Shown: positions 43,288 through 53,829 of the stretch, piece by piece
Position numbering within the stretch: the stretch's first letter is position 1
Layout of the letters: every line of letters starts with the position of its first letter
Origin: Labilibaculum sp. K2S
Lineage (GTDB): Bacteria; Bacteroidota; Bacteroidia; Bacteroidales; Marinifilaceae
Assembly: GCF_030372765.1 (NCBI RefSeq)
Contig: NZ_JAUCMW010000004.1
Span: forward strand, 62,001 to 126,000
DNA length: 64,000 bases
Direction: 5' to 3'
Made by a program: the position numbers and the translations under genes
The notes under the pieces: model-generated
What the model was told of the DNA's origin: nothing
Databases searched by the model: none
What the model saw: the letters and a program-made list of their open reading frames with translations, nothing else

Positions 43288-44346
43288 TTATTTTAAACCA
43301 AGACGCTTCAGAAGTGTTTTTGAGGGCACGATAAATACTGAGAAATTGTAAAAAACTCCTCCTCCAACGGATGAATCTATGATACTGTTCTTATTGGTCA
43401 ACTTGCTTCCGGACAGACTAAATCCGTGATTACTATTGGTAACATCAAAATTAATATTGGTTCGATAACCACATTCAAAAGAAGTCCACAACCAATCTGT
43501 AATTCCCTTTTCTATTTCCAATGAGAAGTTCAAATCAGCCCTTCTTAATTCCAGTGTCTTAAAATCATTCAATTCCGGATCATTAAAATGGATACTGTAA
43601 CTACCACCTTTCAATCTTGCTTTTGCATTTATAAAACAAAGTTTTGATGGTTGATACCGCAATTTTATTCTTGCAGGAAGTAAAGCCTCAACACCCCATT
43701 TATCAGCAAAAGAATGGTTGTAAACAAAAACCGGAAATAGCAATGGATCGCCAAAAGTATAGGAATAAGCCATGCCAATACCCCATGATTTTTTAGAATT
43801 CACTTTCCACCCAATTATGGGCGACATCTCCATTTTTAGAAAAGTATACCGACTCACATCACCAATGTGCTCTTTCCAGTAATCCCCTTTTAATTTAGCA
43901 TTAAAACGAAACATGAAAAACATATTCCTTTTTAACTGCGCAGTAAGATAAAGACTGCCTCCAACACTCTTCAGGTTTTTGTCATTCAGACTTTTATACA
44001 AAGGGTAATCATTATCAGAAATATCATCAAAATGAAATTCTTCATCACTATACTCTATACTACCGGCAATTTTCAATTTCTGATTAAGAAATATCGGGAA
44101 GTGTAACTTTGCCGTAAAAATACGATTGTAATCAATTTCAGATTTCCCGTTTCCATATACATCTGAAGACGATCGGATATTATAATTTGTATTTGCATGA
44201 TAAGACATTTCCAGACCACGAACCGGACCCGCTCCTATTATTCCAGGATTCCAGTCGTACTTTAAAGTATCAGCCATATCCTGACCGAATACCCTGCTTG
44301 AAATACTGCAAAAAAGAACCGCTAAAAATAAAATGTATTTGTTCAT
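43288..44346 (-). CDS. Outer-membrane beta-barrel protein (DUF6268-like)
   Basis: About 352 residues from the ATG at 44346, which starts a signal peptide (ending VFGQ); the longer frame from 44406 is not favoured. The remainder is alternating amphipathic strands (IIGWKVNSKKSWGIGMAYSY and similar) with aromatic girdles. It is probably a porin-like barrel of unknown cargo. It ends 15 bp from the lysA terminator region and follows the patatin gene by 65 bp. Confidence 0.75.
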   Translation of the reverse strand: MNKYILFLAVLFCSISSRVFGQDMADTLKYDWNPGIIGAGPVRGLEMSYHANTNYNIRSSSDVYGNGKSEIDYNRIFTAKLHFPIFLNQKLKIAGSIEYSDEEFHFDDISDNDYPLYKSLNDKNLKSVGGSLYLTAQLKRNMFFMFRFNAKLKGDYWKEHIGDVSRYTFLKMEMSPIIGWKVNSKKSWGIGMAYSYTFGDPLLFPVFVYNHSFADKWGVEALLPARIKLRYQPSKLCFINAKARLKGGSYSIHFNDPELNDFKTLELRRADLNFSLEIEKGITDWLWTSFECGYRTNINFDVTNSNHGFSLSGSKLTNKNSIIDSSVGGGVFYNFSVFIVPSKTLLKRLGLK

Positions 44347-44410
44347 AAAATCAAATTTACCAGTCAGGGAAGTAGTAAGGTAAAACTTCAAAATTAGGAC
44401 TGACAACCTA

Positions 44411-46621
44411 TTAGAACCAAAAGCCTAAATTCACATAGTTTGAAATACCATTTTTCTTATCAGAATACATCAACGAAAATTCTATCGGCCCGATTAAACT
44501 ATTGTATGAATATGTTAATCCTATTCCTCTAATCCATTCTCCCTGTGTTAATGTATTATTAACATCTTCAACCAATTTACCGGCATTGGTTTTCAGAATT
44601 AAATAATTATTCCGAAATAATTCATATTGAAAATCGGCACGGAAAACAAAAGAATTTACTGAAGCCATTTCCATACGTTCCAAACCAACAAAAGGCATTT
44701 GAATATCAAAATAATCTGTTTGATCGATTCCTCCGGTATAAGACATATAAAAATTAGGTATATTTTTACCCCATACTACCCTTCCATAAAATTTTGGATA
44801 AACCGTAAATGCGGAACTTACACTAATTGCCTTTTGAAATTTAAGATAAGCTACCGACGCCGGCCGATTCATTCCATCAAGATTAAATCCGTTATTTGTC
44901 ACTAACTTATATTCTCCATAAAGACTCATTCCGGTCTTTGGATAATAAGCCTTATCATGGGAATCCAGATTTAGAAATGCGTAATAGGTAAAGTAATAAT
45001 CTTCATCTCGGGTATCCAGTAAATCAAGCGTCCTGAATTCTGAATTGATATTGTAATATTCCAACTTGCCTCCTAATCCAAAAGAATATGATTCCCGAAA
45101 AATAGAATGAACATTAAAATTGAACTTCATATAGTTAAAATCATAACTCGCAATTTTTTTTCCTTCTTTAAAAGCATACACCTCAGAATCGTTATATTCT
45201 GCTTCTATGTTAAAGCCTGGCCTTAGTCCATTATCAATAGTGTAGGTTGTTTTAAACCTGGGACTTTCTGATAATTTTAAATCAAACGATAAACGGGATC
45301 CACTTTTTAGTTTATTCCGAAATGTTGTATTTAGTAATACTGCCGCATTATTATCACTATCGTAATGAAGTCCAACATTAAATCTCTTGGTGGTTCGTTC
45401 CTTTACATTTACAATAAGAGTCTTTTCTTCCTCTCCTTTCATTTGAAAATCTACACGATCGAAGTACCGGCTGCCATACACACGATTAATCCCATCCTGT
45501 AATTTGTATAAACTAACATTACTGTTCATCTCCAAATTCAACTTACCATACAACAACGAATAACTCACTTCATTCAACCCATTAACCTCCACATCTTTAA
45601 TAAAATAAGTGGATGAATCACATGGAGGCACATATGCTTTCAATTTTTTCTTTTCCAGGTTATATTTCTTCTTTAAATCGAGTAAAGTTGGAATAAATGT
45701 TTGTGCAATTGCTTCTCCTCTATGAATTAATGAATCCGCATCCTGAAAACTCCCAACTGTGTATTCATCTATTTTAGGTTTAATATAGATATCGCAGTAT
45801 TTCAGATTGTCTTTAAAATTATTCAATGCCATTAATGAAACCGTCTGATTCATTATATCCAAAATAGACTTTAATTCTTTTTTGGACTTAACACCAGACT
45901 GTACATCTACTCCAATAATAATATCGGCGCCCATATTAATTAATTCCTTTACCGGAAAATTATTAATCATTCCCCCATCGGCTAATAACTTGCCATCTAT
46001 CTCTACCGGAGAGAAAAAGGTTGGAATAGCCATACTTGCACGCATAGCCAGAGGCAGATAACCTTTATCCAGAACTACAGCCTTCCCTGTTTCCAAATCA
46101 GTAGCAATACATAAAAAAGGAATGGGTAATTTATTAAAATCCATCTGATCATGATATTCTATCGTTAACCGTTCAAATAAATTGATCACGTTTTGCCCCC
46201 CAACAATACCACTTGGCAATTGAATTCCTTTCGGTTTAATCGGAAATGACAGGATATATCTTTCAAAATCCTTTTTCTCATAAATAGGTACAAATTTTCG
46301 CGACACATTATCTGAGAGGAGATTTTCCCAATTCTGACTTAAGATAATTTTCTCAATATCAACAGCGGAATATCCAATTGCATAAAAACCACCTATCAGG
46401 CCTCCCATACTAGTGCCCGCGATATAGTCAATCGGGATACCCAATTCATCTATAATCTTAAGAACACCAACATGGGCAAATCCTTTTGCACCACCCCCGC
46501 TTAAAACAAGCCCTATTTTTGGACGAGCCTTATCGGGCAAACTATCTGTTGCCAATTGAGCAAAATTCAAGAAACTTATCGTGGATAAAACCAGACTAAG
46601 ACATAAAGATTTAAATTGCAT
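44411..46621 (-). CDS. Patatin-like phospholipase with POTRA and Omp85-type barrel (PlpD-like)
   Basis: 736 residues. A signal peptide (1-22) precedes the patatin domain with GGGAKG (42-47), GTSMG (nucleophile S71) and LADGG (catalytic Asp). A POTRA-like domain follows (about 330-415), then a C-terminal beta barrel of the BamA/TpsB type that ends in an aromatic residue (FWF). This is the type Vd secretion layout, in which the lipase is passed outward by its own barrel. It would hydrolyse phospholipids at or outside the outer membrane. Confidence 0.9.
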   Translation of the reverse strand: MQFKSLCLSLVLSTISFLNFAQLATDSLPDKARPKIGLVLSGGGAKGFAHVGVLKIIDELGIPIDYIAGTSMGGLIGGFYAIGYSAVDIEKIILSQNWENLLSDNVSRKFVPIYEKKDFERYILSFPIKPKGIQLPSGIVGGQNVINLFERLTIEYHDQMDFNKLPIPFLCIATDLETGKAVVLDKGYLPLAMRASMAIPTFFSPVEIDGKLLADGGMINNFPVKELINMGADIIIGVDVQSGVKSKKELKSILDIMNQTVSLMALNNFKDNLKYCDIYIKPKIDEYTVGSFQDADSLIHRGEAIAQTFIPTLLDLKKKYNLEKKKLKAYVPPCDSSTYFIKDVEVNGLNEVSYSLLYGKLNLEMNSNVSLYKLQDGINRVYGSRYFDRVDFQMKGEEEKTLIVNVKERTTKRFNVGLHYDSDNNAAVLLNTTFRNKLKSGSRLSFDLKLSESPRFKTTYTIDNGLRPGFNIEAEYNDSEVYAFKEGKKIASYDFNYMKFNFNVHSIFRESYSFGLGGKLEYYNINSEFRTLDLLDTRDEDYYFTYYAFLNLDSHDKAYYPKTGMSLYGEYKLVTNNGFNLDGMNRPASVAYLKFQKAISVSSAFTVYPKFYGRVVWGKNIPNFYMSYTGGIDQTDYFDIQMPFVGLERMEMASVNSFVFRADFQYELFRNNYLILKTNAGKLVEDVNNTLTQGEWIRGIGLTYSYNSLIGPIEFSLMYSDKKNGISNYVNLGFWF

Positions 46622-46681
46622 AAATTTATTCTGCTTGTATTTTGTTTTACTTTGATTTTATAAGCGTATTGGCACTATAAA

Positions 46682-49069
46682 CTATTCGTTCAGTTTCAAT
46701 TCCTTAGCAACGGCAAGCACTTCATCAGGTTCTGCACCATTCTTAATTTGAACTCTTAGCGCTCTTAAGCCATACACTCCTTGTAAATCTTCCAACTCCA
46801 AATGCTCAATATTATTCTCGAAGTAGCCCTTTGCAACCAAATACTCCAAATACTTCTGATACTCTTCCATTTCAGATTCCTGACTAAATATTACGGCTAA
46901 TTTTCCAGGCTGAGTAAGGCGCTCACTGCTTCCTTTTACAACTGCCTTATCAATTCTTTTTTTAACAATCTCATAACGAATATTGTAAGCTCCATCTACA
47001 TCAAATTTTTTCTCATCTTGTCTGAATCTTATTGCCAAAGGTTGGCTATGTACTAAAATTAAACCTGTGGTTTCCAGTTCAATTGGCAATGAACTTTTTA
47101 AAGCACCTGTTTTCCGGGCTAATTCAGCACTTACAATTAACTGCCACAAACGAAGATTCTTTAAATAAATTCGATCAAATGTTTTTTGTGCTGAAATACT
47201 TTGCCCGATATAAATATTATGCTCTACACCATCTGTACGATATTTTTCAAAATAATGAGGGAACATTTTCTGCGCTTTTTCTTCCTCTTTTTCAAGATAA
47301 GAGATAACGCAATCATTAATCATCGCTAAACTATCCTCAAAATCTTTTCTACGCTTGTAAACTATATTTAACTCTGGATCGATATTTCTATAATATTCAG
47401 CGACCGCAGTGGTTAAGGCAGATCCATTCTCTTTAAAATGTGGAAAAAGTGTTTCAACATCATGGCGGATAAAACGAAGAACGTTCATTTCATCACCCGA
47501 AGAAAGTCCTTTTTCAATCCCATCAATAAAATAATCAATTTTGTATATTAACTGATCGTATACAGGCATTTTACAATCCAAAAATGCCTCTCTCAAAACC
47601 TCTCGTGCCAATTGTAACTGCTCCACCAAATCATCCTGAATTGTCCGGTTTCGAATCACCGAGGAATGACGAATATCAATCGCTCCGTACAATGGATATA
47701 CTTCCCGAAAAACGATTTCTTCCATTTGCACCTGATCATCCAAATCTCTTTTGGCTAACAAATTGCTGGCCGCCTGCTGAAACCGCCACTCCACACTTGG
47801 ATGTATTGCTGTACATTCTTCTTTAATTGTAGCCTCTATTCTATTTTTTAATTCCTCACTCGTCCGTTGAACTGCAATAGAAAATACAGGAATGATATCT
47901 TTTATCACACGCAATTTTGTGAAATTGATATCAAAAGCCTTTGTTGAACCCAATTCCATCATCCCCACCAATTCCCCTTCGTAATAAAGAGGTATGATAC
48001 AAATATTCTTAATGCCTTGATTTAACAACTCTTGTTCCACGGGTTTTAAATTCTCTCTGCTTGTAAGGTCATTAATCAAAACAGGATAACCGGATAAACC
48101 CGCCTCTTGATATATTGTTCCCCGATATGCATCGCACGAGTATTTATTAGGATCAATGAATCCATGCCAAAAATTAGAAGGATTTTCAACATTCCCCTGA
48201 ATCATACTCAAAGCAAGTACACCTAAATTCAAATTTGGCAATGCTAATAATGAGCGAATATTCTGTTCGAGAGCATTAAAATTATTCCGGTTAATTATTG
48301 AAGATTTTTCCAGCAATTGAGACTTTAATGATGAGATTACTTCAATCTGAGTAACATCTACATATTTGAATGACATAAACCCACAAAACGTGAAATGATC
48401 CAAAGGAATTGTCTTCATCCAAAAATCCATGTTCATTGGATCGTTAATCATTTGTCTAATATCCTCTTCTGAGGCTTCCGGCAAATTCCCATTATAAGTA
48501 AGTTCGATACATGACCCATCATACTCCAATTTATAATACTTCACCAAACCATTCAGCTTATCTGTCATACGATACAAAAACAGATAATCCATATCCAATT
48601 GAAAATTATAGAATTTGGGAAGAATCATTAAATAAGCATATACCAACTTCATAAAAGTCAGATAACATTTATCCTGATGATTCATCTCAACATGTTCAAT
48701 TTCAATATTTTGATTGTTATATATCTTAAGATAATTTGGAGTGAAATAAAAGTTATGATCGTCGAACGGACTGGCAACAACACCGATATCTTTTTTGTAT
48801 TGAGAAGGGGTGAAAAAATATGACATTATTGTATGAATCTCATCCTCATACTTACTGACGTCCTCAATATTAAAATCGGTTTTCGCTAAATCGGGATTCC
48901 TATTAACTACATCCAAAATAATTTTTGCATGTAAATCATTTCCAGCTCCATTTCTTTGTTCACTCTTTAATTTATTAATTAAAGGAAGAAAACTCAATGA
49001 TTTTTTGAATGGAATATGATCTATATTTAATTTCAACTGATCCAACTTCATGTATTCGTTTTTAGCCAT
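46682..49069 (-). CDS. Large GAF-domain protein of unknown function
   Basis: 795 residues. There is no signal peptide. The N-terminal ~250 residues match no domain I know. A GAF domain is likely at about 270-410 (NLNLGVLALSM..., IIPLYYEGELVGMMELGS). The rest is helical. No kinase or cyclase domain is visible, so it may be a cytoplasmic sensor or scaffold. A similar long GAF protein family occurs in Bacteroidota, with no assigned role. Confidence 0.7.
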   Translation of the reverse strand: MAKNEYMKLDQLKLNIDHIPFKKSLSFLPLINKLKSEQRNGAGNDLHAKIILDVVNRNPDLAKTDFNIEDVSKYEDEIHTIMSYFFTPSQYKKDIGVVASPFDDHNFYFTPNYLKIYNNQNIEIEHVEMNHQDKCYLTFMKLVYAYLMILPKFYNFQLDMDYLFLYRMTDKLNGLVKYYKLEYDGSCIELTYNGNLPEASEEDIRQMINDPMNMDFWMKTIPLDHFTFCGFMSFKYVDVTQIEVISSLKSQLLEKSSIINRNNFNALEQNIRSLLALPNLNLGVLALSMIQGNVENPSNFWHGFIDPNKYSCDAYRGTIYQEAGLSGYPVLINDLTSRENLKPVEQELLNQGIKNICIIPLYYEGELVGMMELGSTKAFDINFTKLRVIKDIIPVFSIAVQRTSEELKNRIEATIKEECTAIHPSVEWRFQQAASNLLAKRDLDDQVQMEEIVFREVYPLYGAIDIRHSSVIRNRTIQDDLVEQLQLAREVLREAFLDCKMPVYDQLIYKIDYFIDGIEKGLSSGDEMNVLRFIRHDVETLFPHFKENGSALTTAVAEYYRNIDPELNIVYKRRKDFEDSLAMINDCVISYLEKEEEKAQKMFPHYFEKYRTDGVEHNIYIGQSISAQKTFDRIYLKNLRLWQLIVSAELARKTGALKSSLPIELETTGLILVHSQPLAIRFRQDEKKFDVDGAYNIRYEIVKKRIDKAVVKGSSERLTQPGKLAVIFSQESEMEEYQKYLEYLVAKGYFENNIEHLELEDLQGVYGLRALRVQIKNGAEPDEVLAVAKELKLNE

Positions 49070-49270
49070 GTACTGTTAAGAACTACTAAAGTAGTTGTTT
49101 TTAAATCTACATAAAAATTAAAGCGTGCCGGATAGCCGACAATTAAAGGAATTTTAACAAAGTTACCCGGTTTACGATACGAAAGTGCGGGAAGACATTC
49201 CTAAAGGATGATCGACCCGCACACAATTCAAATAAAATTTCTTGAAATTCTATTTTTTCATAGAACGCAA

Positions 49271-49906
49271 TTAAAATTCAGACACAAATTCAATCGCCTT
49301 TTCTTTTGCCAATTTTTCAATTTCAGAAATATCCAGTCCCATTGCAATTCCTTCAACAGGAACAAATTTCAATTCTGATATTCCGATAAATCCCAAAACT
49401 GTTTTTAAGTATCGATGCGCAAAATCCATTTCGCTCCCCGCTCCATTCGAATAAACTCCTCCTGATGCCTGGATGTGAATCGCCTTCTTTCCTTTCATCA
49501 ATCCTTCCGGGCCATTTTCAGTATAGTGAAATGTTTTTCCTGCCTGCAATATAACATCAATATAAGCTTTAAGTACAGGAGGAATAGAAAAATTCCACAT
49601 AGGGTTAACAAATGCATAAGCATCAGCTTCCATAAATTGCTCCAGAAGTTGATTCAGATTTCCAATCTGCTTCTGTTGCTCTTGATCCAAATCGCTGAAA
49701 CTACCACCATTCTGCAACTTCGAAAAGCCATCAAAAACCAGAGCATTTAAATAGGGAACATCTGTTTTAAACAAATCAAGTTCTGTAATCTCGTGATTGG
49801 GATTTTTCTTTTTGTATTGCTCAATAAAAGCTCTCCCTACCTTTAAGCTATATGAATCCTTTTCTTCTTTTGAGTTTGCGCTAACATATAAAAATTTCTT
49901 ACTCAT
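49271..49906 (-). CDS. azoR: FMN-dependent NADH-azoreductase
   Basis: 211 residues with a flavodoxin-like fold. The N-terminal YVSANSKEEKDSYSLKVG forms the FMN phosphate loop. FVNPMWNFSIPPVLKAYID and IQASGGVYS are the flavin ring and nicotinamide segments typical of AzoR. It reduces azo compounds and quinones as a dimer with NADH. It is monocistronic, divergent from a short remnant at 50021. Confidence 0.88.
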   Translation of the reverse strand: MSKKFLYVSANSKEEKDSYSLKVGRAFIEQYKKKNPNHEITELDLFKTDVPYLNALVFDGFSKLQNGGSFSDLDQEQQKQIGNLNQLLEQFMEADAYAFVNPMWNFSIPPVLKAYIDVILQAGKTFHYTENGPEGLMKGKKAIHIQASGGVYSNGAGSEMDFAHRYLKTVLGFIGISELKFVPVEGIAMGLDISEIEKLAKEKAIEFVSEF

Positions 49907-50020
49907 ATCTTTTACTATTAATTCAACACATTTACTATTTCTTATTCAACAAAGCTAGGCAAGCAAAGCGCCTTCATAAATGGATAAAACAAAGGTATTC
50001 TTGTACTTTTTATACTTGTT

Positions 50021-50308
50021 ACTAAAATTGAGGAGAAAAATCAAGGCAGATTATACAACAGCTCATTCATCAAGACCGAAATCACTACAAATGAAAAAGA
50101 TGCAGAAGCACTTCCGAGCTATGCAATTCTTAAATCAGCCCCCAACCAATATGTTTTTGTTATTGATAAAAGTGATGAGAAAAACGATTATCTCCGCAAG
50201 GAAAAAATAAAAATTGGAAGCGAATCAAAAGGCTTCTCTGAGATTTTAGACCCAAAAAATCCAGCAAAGGTATTCACTAACGAAGCATACAACAGATCTG
50301 TTGAATAA
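50021..50308 (+). pseudogene. C-terminal remnant of an RND-efflux adaptor (membrane fusion) protein
   Basis: An open run reads TKIEEKNQG, FIKTEITTNEKDAEALPSYA, then YVFVIDKSDE and a late KIKIGSESKGFSEIL before TAA. These match the end of RND periplasmic adaptors (the beta-barrel and MP domains). No start, lipid anchor or pump gene is present. It is a decayed fragment. Confidence 0.65.
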
Positions 50309-50392
50309 GATAATGCATATAGCAAGACAGAATATCTTCGCTCAAAGTGCAGGAAATAGATTAAAGCAAAATCTATTTCTTACTTTTGCCAA

Positions 50393-51016
50393 ATGATCTC
50401 AACACAACACATTCTGCTTGTTATATTTCTATTGCTATGGTGCTTTTTTCACAGCAGTTTAATTTCGAATCAGTTCATCAGCTATATAAAACCTAAACTT
50501 GGCAAACAATTCAGAACCTACCGGATTCTCTACAATCTATTTTCACTAATTACATTCTTACCACTGATTTGGTATTCCTATTCAATAAAAAGCGAGATGA
50601 TTTTTACCTGGCCCGGTAATTTTATAATTGTGCGTGTTTTGATTCTCCTAGTCTGCTTTTACTTGTTTTTTGCCGGTTCGCGTTCCTACGATCTATCGTC
50701 CTTTTTAGGCTTTCGCCAGATTCAGCAAAAAGAACATCACAAAACCATATCTGATGATGGAAATATAAGCACTGCTGGAATTCTTGGTGTAATCCGCCAT
50801 CCTTGGTATACTGCAACTTTCTTATTTATATGGGCAGGAAATTTAGATATTAGCTCATTGATCGTGAATGTAATTCTTAGTATTTATTTAGTTATTGGCT
50901 GTCTTTTAGAAGAAAAAAAACTAGTTTTAGAATACGGTGAACAATACCGGATTTACCAAAAAAATGTATCAATACTGTTCCCCTGGAAATGGTTGAAAAC
51001 AAAACTAAAAAGATAA
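50393..51016 (+). CDS. Membrane methyltransferase-like protein (NnrU/PEMT-like)
   Basis: 207 residues with five or so membrane helices. The C-terminal GVIRHPWYTATFLFIW and EEKKLVLEYGEQYRIY match the isoprenylcysteine/phospholipid methyltransferase fold (SAM site RHPxY, EE pair). NnrU-like proteins share this layout. The substrate is unknown. It overlaps nothing and precedes a LysR gene by 4 bp. Confidence 0.82.
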   Translation: MISTQHILLVIFLLLWCFFHSSLISNQFISYIKPKLGKQFRTYRILYNLFSLITFLPLIWYSYSIKSEMIFTWPGNFIIVRVLILLVCFYLFFAGSRSYDLSSFLGFRQIQQKEHHKTISDDGNISTAGILGVIRHPWYTATFLFIWAGNLDISSLIVNVILSIYLVIGCLLEEKKLVLEYGEQYRIYQKNVSILFPWKWLKTKLKR

Positions 51017-51019
51017 GAC

Positions 51020-51907
51020 ATGGATTATCGGGACGAAGTATTTATTGCTGTGGCAGAAAACCTAAATTTCTCGAAAGCCGCCGAAGAACTGTTCATCAGC
51101 CAGCCTGCAGTCACCAAACACATTAAAGAATTGGAAAGTAAATTAAACACCGCTCTTTTCGAACGAAAAGGTAACAAAGTTTATTTAACCAAGTCCGGCA
51201 AGTTGGTGTATCGCAGTCTTAAACAAATTAAACAGCAGTATCGTGATTTGGAATATGAATTGGGCAGATTAAATGAAGCTTTTAATGGTTCTTTGCGAAT
51301 TGGTGCCAGTTCCACAATTTCACAATACCTAATTCCATCGGTAATTGCATCCTTTCATAAACGATATCCCAAAATAAAACTCGATTTATTCAACGGCAAT
51401 TCTTTTGAAATGGAGCAAAAACTGCTTGATAATGAAATAGATTTGGTTCTGGTAGAAAATGAAACGTCCAATTCCAACATCAAATACATGGATTTTCTGG
51501 ATGATGAAATTATTGTTGTTACAGGAACACAAAGTGTATACGCAAAACGCAAAAACATTAAACTAAGCGACATTCAGGAAATACCATTGGTGCTGCGGGA
51601 AAAAGGTTCCGGAACATTACAGGTTATTCAGAAAGCACTTGCCAAGCAAAATATAGATCTGGAAAAACTAAACATTCTGATTCATTTGGGAAGTACCGAA
51701 GCAATTAAAAATTTTCTTTGTGATTTTGACGGTATTGCTCTGATATCTGAAAAGTCTATTAAAAAGGAAATACAACTGAAAAGTCTTTGCAAACTAAATG
51801 TAAGTGAATTAAATATTCATCGGAAACTAAGACTGGCATCGCGTCAGGGCTCTGAGTTAAAAATCCCCGGTTTATTTATAGACCTACTTCATCATTATAA
51901 CTTTTAG
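51020..51907 (+). CDS. LysR-family regulator, YeiE-like
   Basis: 295 residues. HTH NFSKAAEELFISQPAVTKHI and ALFERKGNKVYLTKSG form the DNA-binding part. A periplasmic-binding-protein-like effector domain follows. It is 82 bp upstream of a YeiH-type permease, an arrangement also found in enterobacteria (yeiE beside yeiH), so it probably controls it. Confidence 0.88.
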   Translation: MDYRDEVFIAVAENLNFSKAAEELFISQPAVTKHIKELESKLNTALFERKGNKVYLTKSGKLVYRSLKQIKQQYRDLEYELGRLNEAFNGSLRIGASSTISQYLIPSVIASFHKRYPKIKLDLFNGNSFEMEQKLLDNEIDLVLVENETSNSNIKYMDFLDDEIIVVTGTQSVYAKRKNIKLSDIQEIPLVLREKGSGTLQVIQKALAKQNIDLEKLNILIHLGSTEAIKNFLCDFDGIALISEKSIKKEIQLKSLCKLNVSELNIHRKLRLASRQGSELKIPGLFIDLLHHYNF

Positions 51908-51954
51908 TTATACACAATAATAATTTACAATTTCCATAAGCTATTCTTACATTG

Positions 51955-51962
51955 TATTTTTG
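51955..51962 (+). promoter_or_regulatory. Candidate -7 box for the YeiH-like permease
   Basis: TATTTTTG, an exact TAnnTTTG, lies 27 bp before the start. The -33 region is poor. Confidence 0.4.
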
Positions 51963-51988
51963 TTCCTGAAATCAAAGAACAAAGACAA

Positions 51989-52918
51989 ATGTATCAATTC
52001 TCTAAAAAAACCAGCTACTTATTCTTCATCGGCATTGCACTTTGCTTTATGCCCGGCTTTTCACCGGCTATTGCTCTGGTCACCGGACTCTTCTTTTCTA
52101 TGTTTGGAATTAAAACCACCCGGTTTACCAAATACACATCTTCTGTTTTGCAGGCATCCATCGTTCTAATGGGTTTTGGCATGAATCTGACCCTGGTAAT
52201 AGAAGCATCTAAATCAGGTTTTGGTTTTACGGCAATGTCGGTAATATCAACCATCAGTATTGGTTTATTACTCGGTAAACTTTTTAAGGTGGAGAAAGCC
52301 ACAAGTATATTAATTGCTGCAGGAACTGCTATTTGCGGTGGTAGTGCCATTGCCGCTGTTGCACCGGTTATTAATGCAAAAAACAAGCAGGTTTTGTTTG
52401 CAATGGCTGTTGTTTTTGTACTAAACTCTGTCGCATTGATCTTATTTCCAATCATCGGACATTATTTTGAAATGAGTCAGGAAACATTTGGTTTTTGGTC
52501 GGCAATCGCGATTCACGATACCAGTTCTGTAGTGGGTGCTTCGTCTGCATATGGTGAAAAAGCTTTGGAAATTGCGACTACGGTTAAACTAACCCGAGCC
52601 CTTTGGATCATTCCTGTTTCAATTGTATTTGCAATTTTCAACAAAAACACGGAATCCGGTAAAATAAAAATACCTTGGTTCATTGGCGTATTTGTATTGG
52701 CAATTATTACAGCTCACTTAATTCCACAATGGCATGATGGTTTTGCAATCTTAAATTGGTTGGGCAAGAAAGGAATGATCATCGCCCTACTATTTATCGG
52801 TTCAAGTATTTCTGTTTCTGAAATCAGGGAAACCGGCAGCAATGCTTTTATCATGGGAATTCTACTTTGGATTTTTATTGGAACAACATCGCTGTATTTA
52901 TTACTAACTCATGTTTAG
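51989..52918 (+). CDS. yeiH: YeiH-family permease (putative sulfate exporter)
   Basis: 309 residues with about nine helices. SIVLMGFGMNLTLV, AAGTAICGGSAIAAVAPVI and AIAIHDTSSVVGAS are family signatures. The UPF0324 family is called a putative sulfate exporter from limited data. It is placed after a YeiE-like regulator. The 314 bp after it shows only a promoter for the next gene. Confidence 0.88.
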   Translation: MYQFSKKTSYLFFIGIALCFMPGFSPAIALVTGLFFSMFGIKTTRFTKYTSSVLQASIVLMGFGMNLTLVIEASKSGFGFTAMSVISTISIGLLLGKLFKVEKATSILIAAGTAICGGSAIAAVAPVINAKNKQVLFAMAVVFVLNSVALILFPIIGHYFEMSQETFGFWSAIAIHDTSSVVGASSAYGEKALEIATTVKLTRALWIIPVSIVFAIFNKNTESGKIKIPWFIGVFVLAIITAHLIPQWHDGFAILNWLGKKGMIIALLFIGSSISVSEIRETGSNAFIMGILLWIFIGTTSLYLLLTHV

Positions 52919-53144
52919 TTATTCAGCTCAATAAATCAATTTCTGAAGAAGTATTAATCTCTAATTTTTCCAAAGAGACAAGTACAGGTAATGAATATAA
53001 AATCATTGGAATCATCCGATTAAAGATTTTTAGCGCTGTCCTTAAATTTATCATGTCCCGTTAACAGTTGTTGACGAGACTTTTTATTTATTAATATCAG
53101 TTTATGTGAAATAAACCACCACGTACAATATTGTCTTCTGACAT

Positions 53145-53175
53145 TTTGAAGCTATCATAAAATTTTGTAGTTTAG
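53145..53175 (+). promoter_or_regulatory. Candidate promoter for the PAS-domain gene
   Basis: TTTG at 53145-53148 is followed after 19 bp by TAGTTTAG (53168-53175), which differs at one position from TAnnTTTG. The start codon is about 57 bp on. Confidence 0.45.
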
Positions 53176-53232
53176 ATAGAACTATTCAAATTGGATATAA
53201 ATCCGATGATTTTGATGATAAAAATAAGTGCT

Positions 53233-53739
53233 ATGGAAACAGACATCACGCATACAAATGAGCGGTTTAGTGAACTAAGCAAATCAAGCGATTTTTTAAA
53301 TCTGATTCTAAATAACATTAGTTCTTGCATTATGCTCTTAGACAAGGATCTTAAATTACGGGCTTATAACGATCCATTGCTAAGCATATTTTCCAATAAA
53401 AAGAATGAAAATTTACTATATCGGAAATGTGGTGAAGTAATAGGTTGTGCGTATCAAATAGAAGAACAAGAACTATGTGGTAATACGAGCATGTGCAGAA
53501 CCTGTGAATTACGAATCTCGGCACTTAACTCTTACGCAAGTAATGAGGCTGTTTTCAACGAAAAAATTACGAAACCATTTTTTACCTTCGAAGGCGTAAA
53601 GATTGACAAACATTTGCAGTTTTCAACACGCCTGTTTCCCTATCAAAAAGAAAAATACATCATTATGATTCTGGAAGACATAACAGAATTAGTTAGTATC
53701 AAAGAAAAAATGAATCATCTCGCAGACAATCATTCATAA
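53233..53739 (+). CDS. Small PAS-domain protein
   Basis: About 168 residues from the ATG at 53233; ATGs at 53191 and nearby add a hydrophobic stub that looks untranslated. A single PAS-like fold: LNNISSCIMLLDKDLKLRAY (about 28-45), then a CxxxC/CxxC-type stretch GNTSMCRTCELR that could bind a metal or disulfide, and a terminal IIMILEDITEL. No output domain is present, so it is a small sensor working through a partner. It is monocistronic with a shared terminator. Confidence 0.7.
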   Translation: METDITHTNERFSELSKSSDFLNLILNNISSCIMLLDKDLKLRAYNDPLLSIFSNKKNENLLYRKCGEVIGCAYQIEEQELCGNTSMCRTCELRISALNSYASNEAVFNEKITKPFFTFEGVKIDKHLQFSTRLFPYQKEKYIIMILEDITELVSIKEKMNHLADNHS

Positions 53740-53782
53740 AAAGAACTACTGCTACCAAATAAACACAGACTAATTTCAATTG

Positions 53783-53815
53783 AAAAAAGGAACATCACAA
53801 TGGTGTTCCTTTTTC
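53783..53815. terminator. Bidirectional intrinsic terminator
   Basis: AAAAAGGAACA and TGTTCCTTTTT arms flank a short loop. It separates the convergent PAS gene and the isomerase-like gene. Confidence 0.85.
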
Positions 53816-53829
53816 GTATTTTGAATTAT

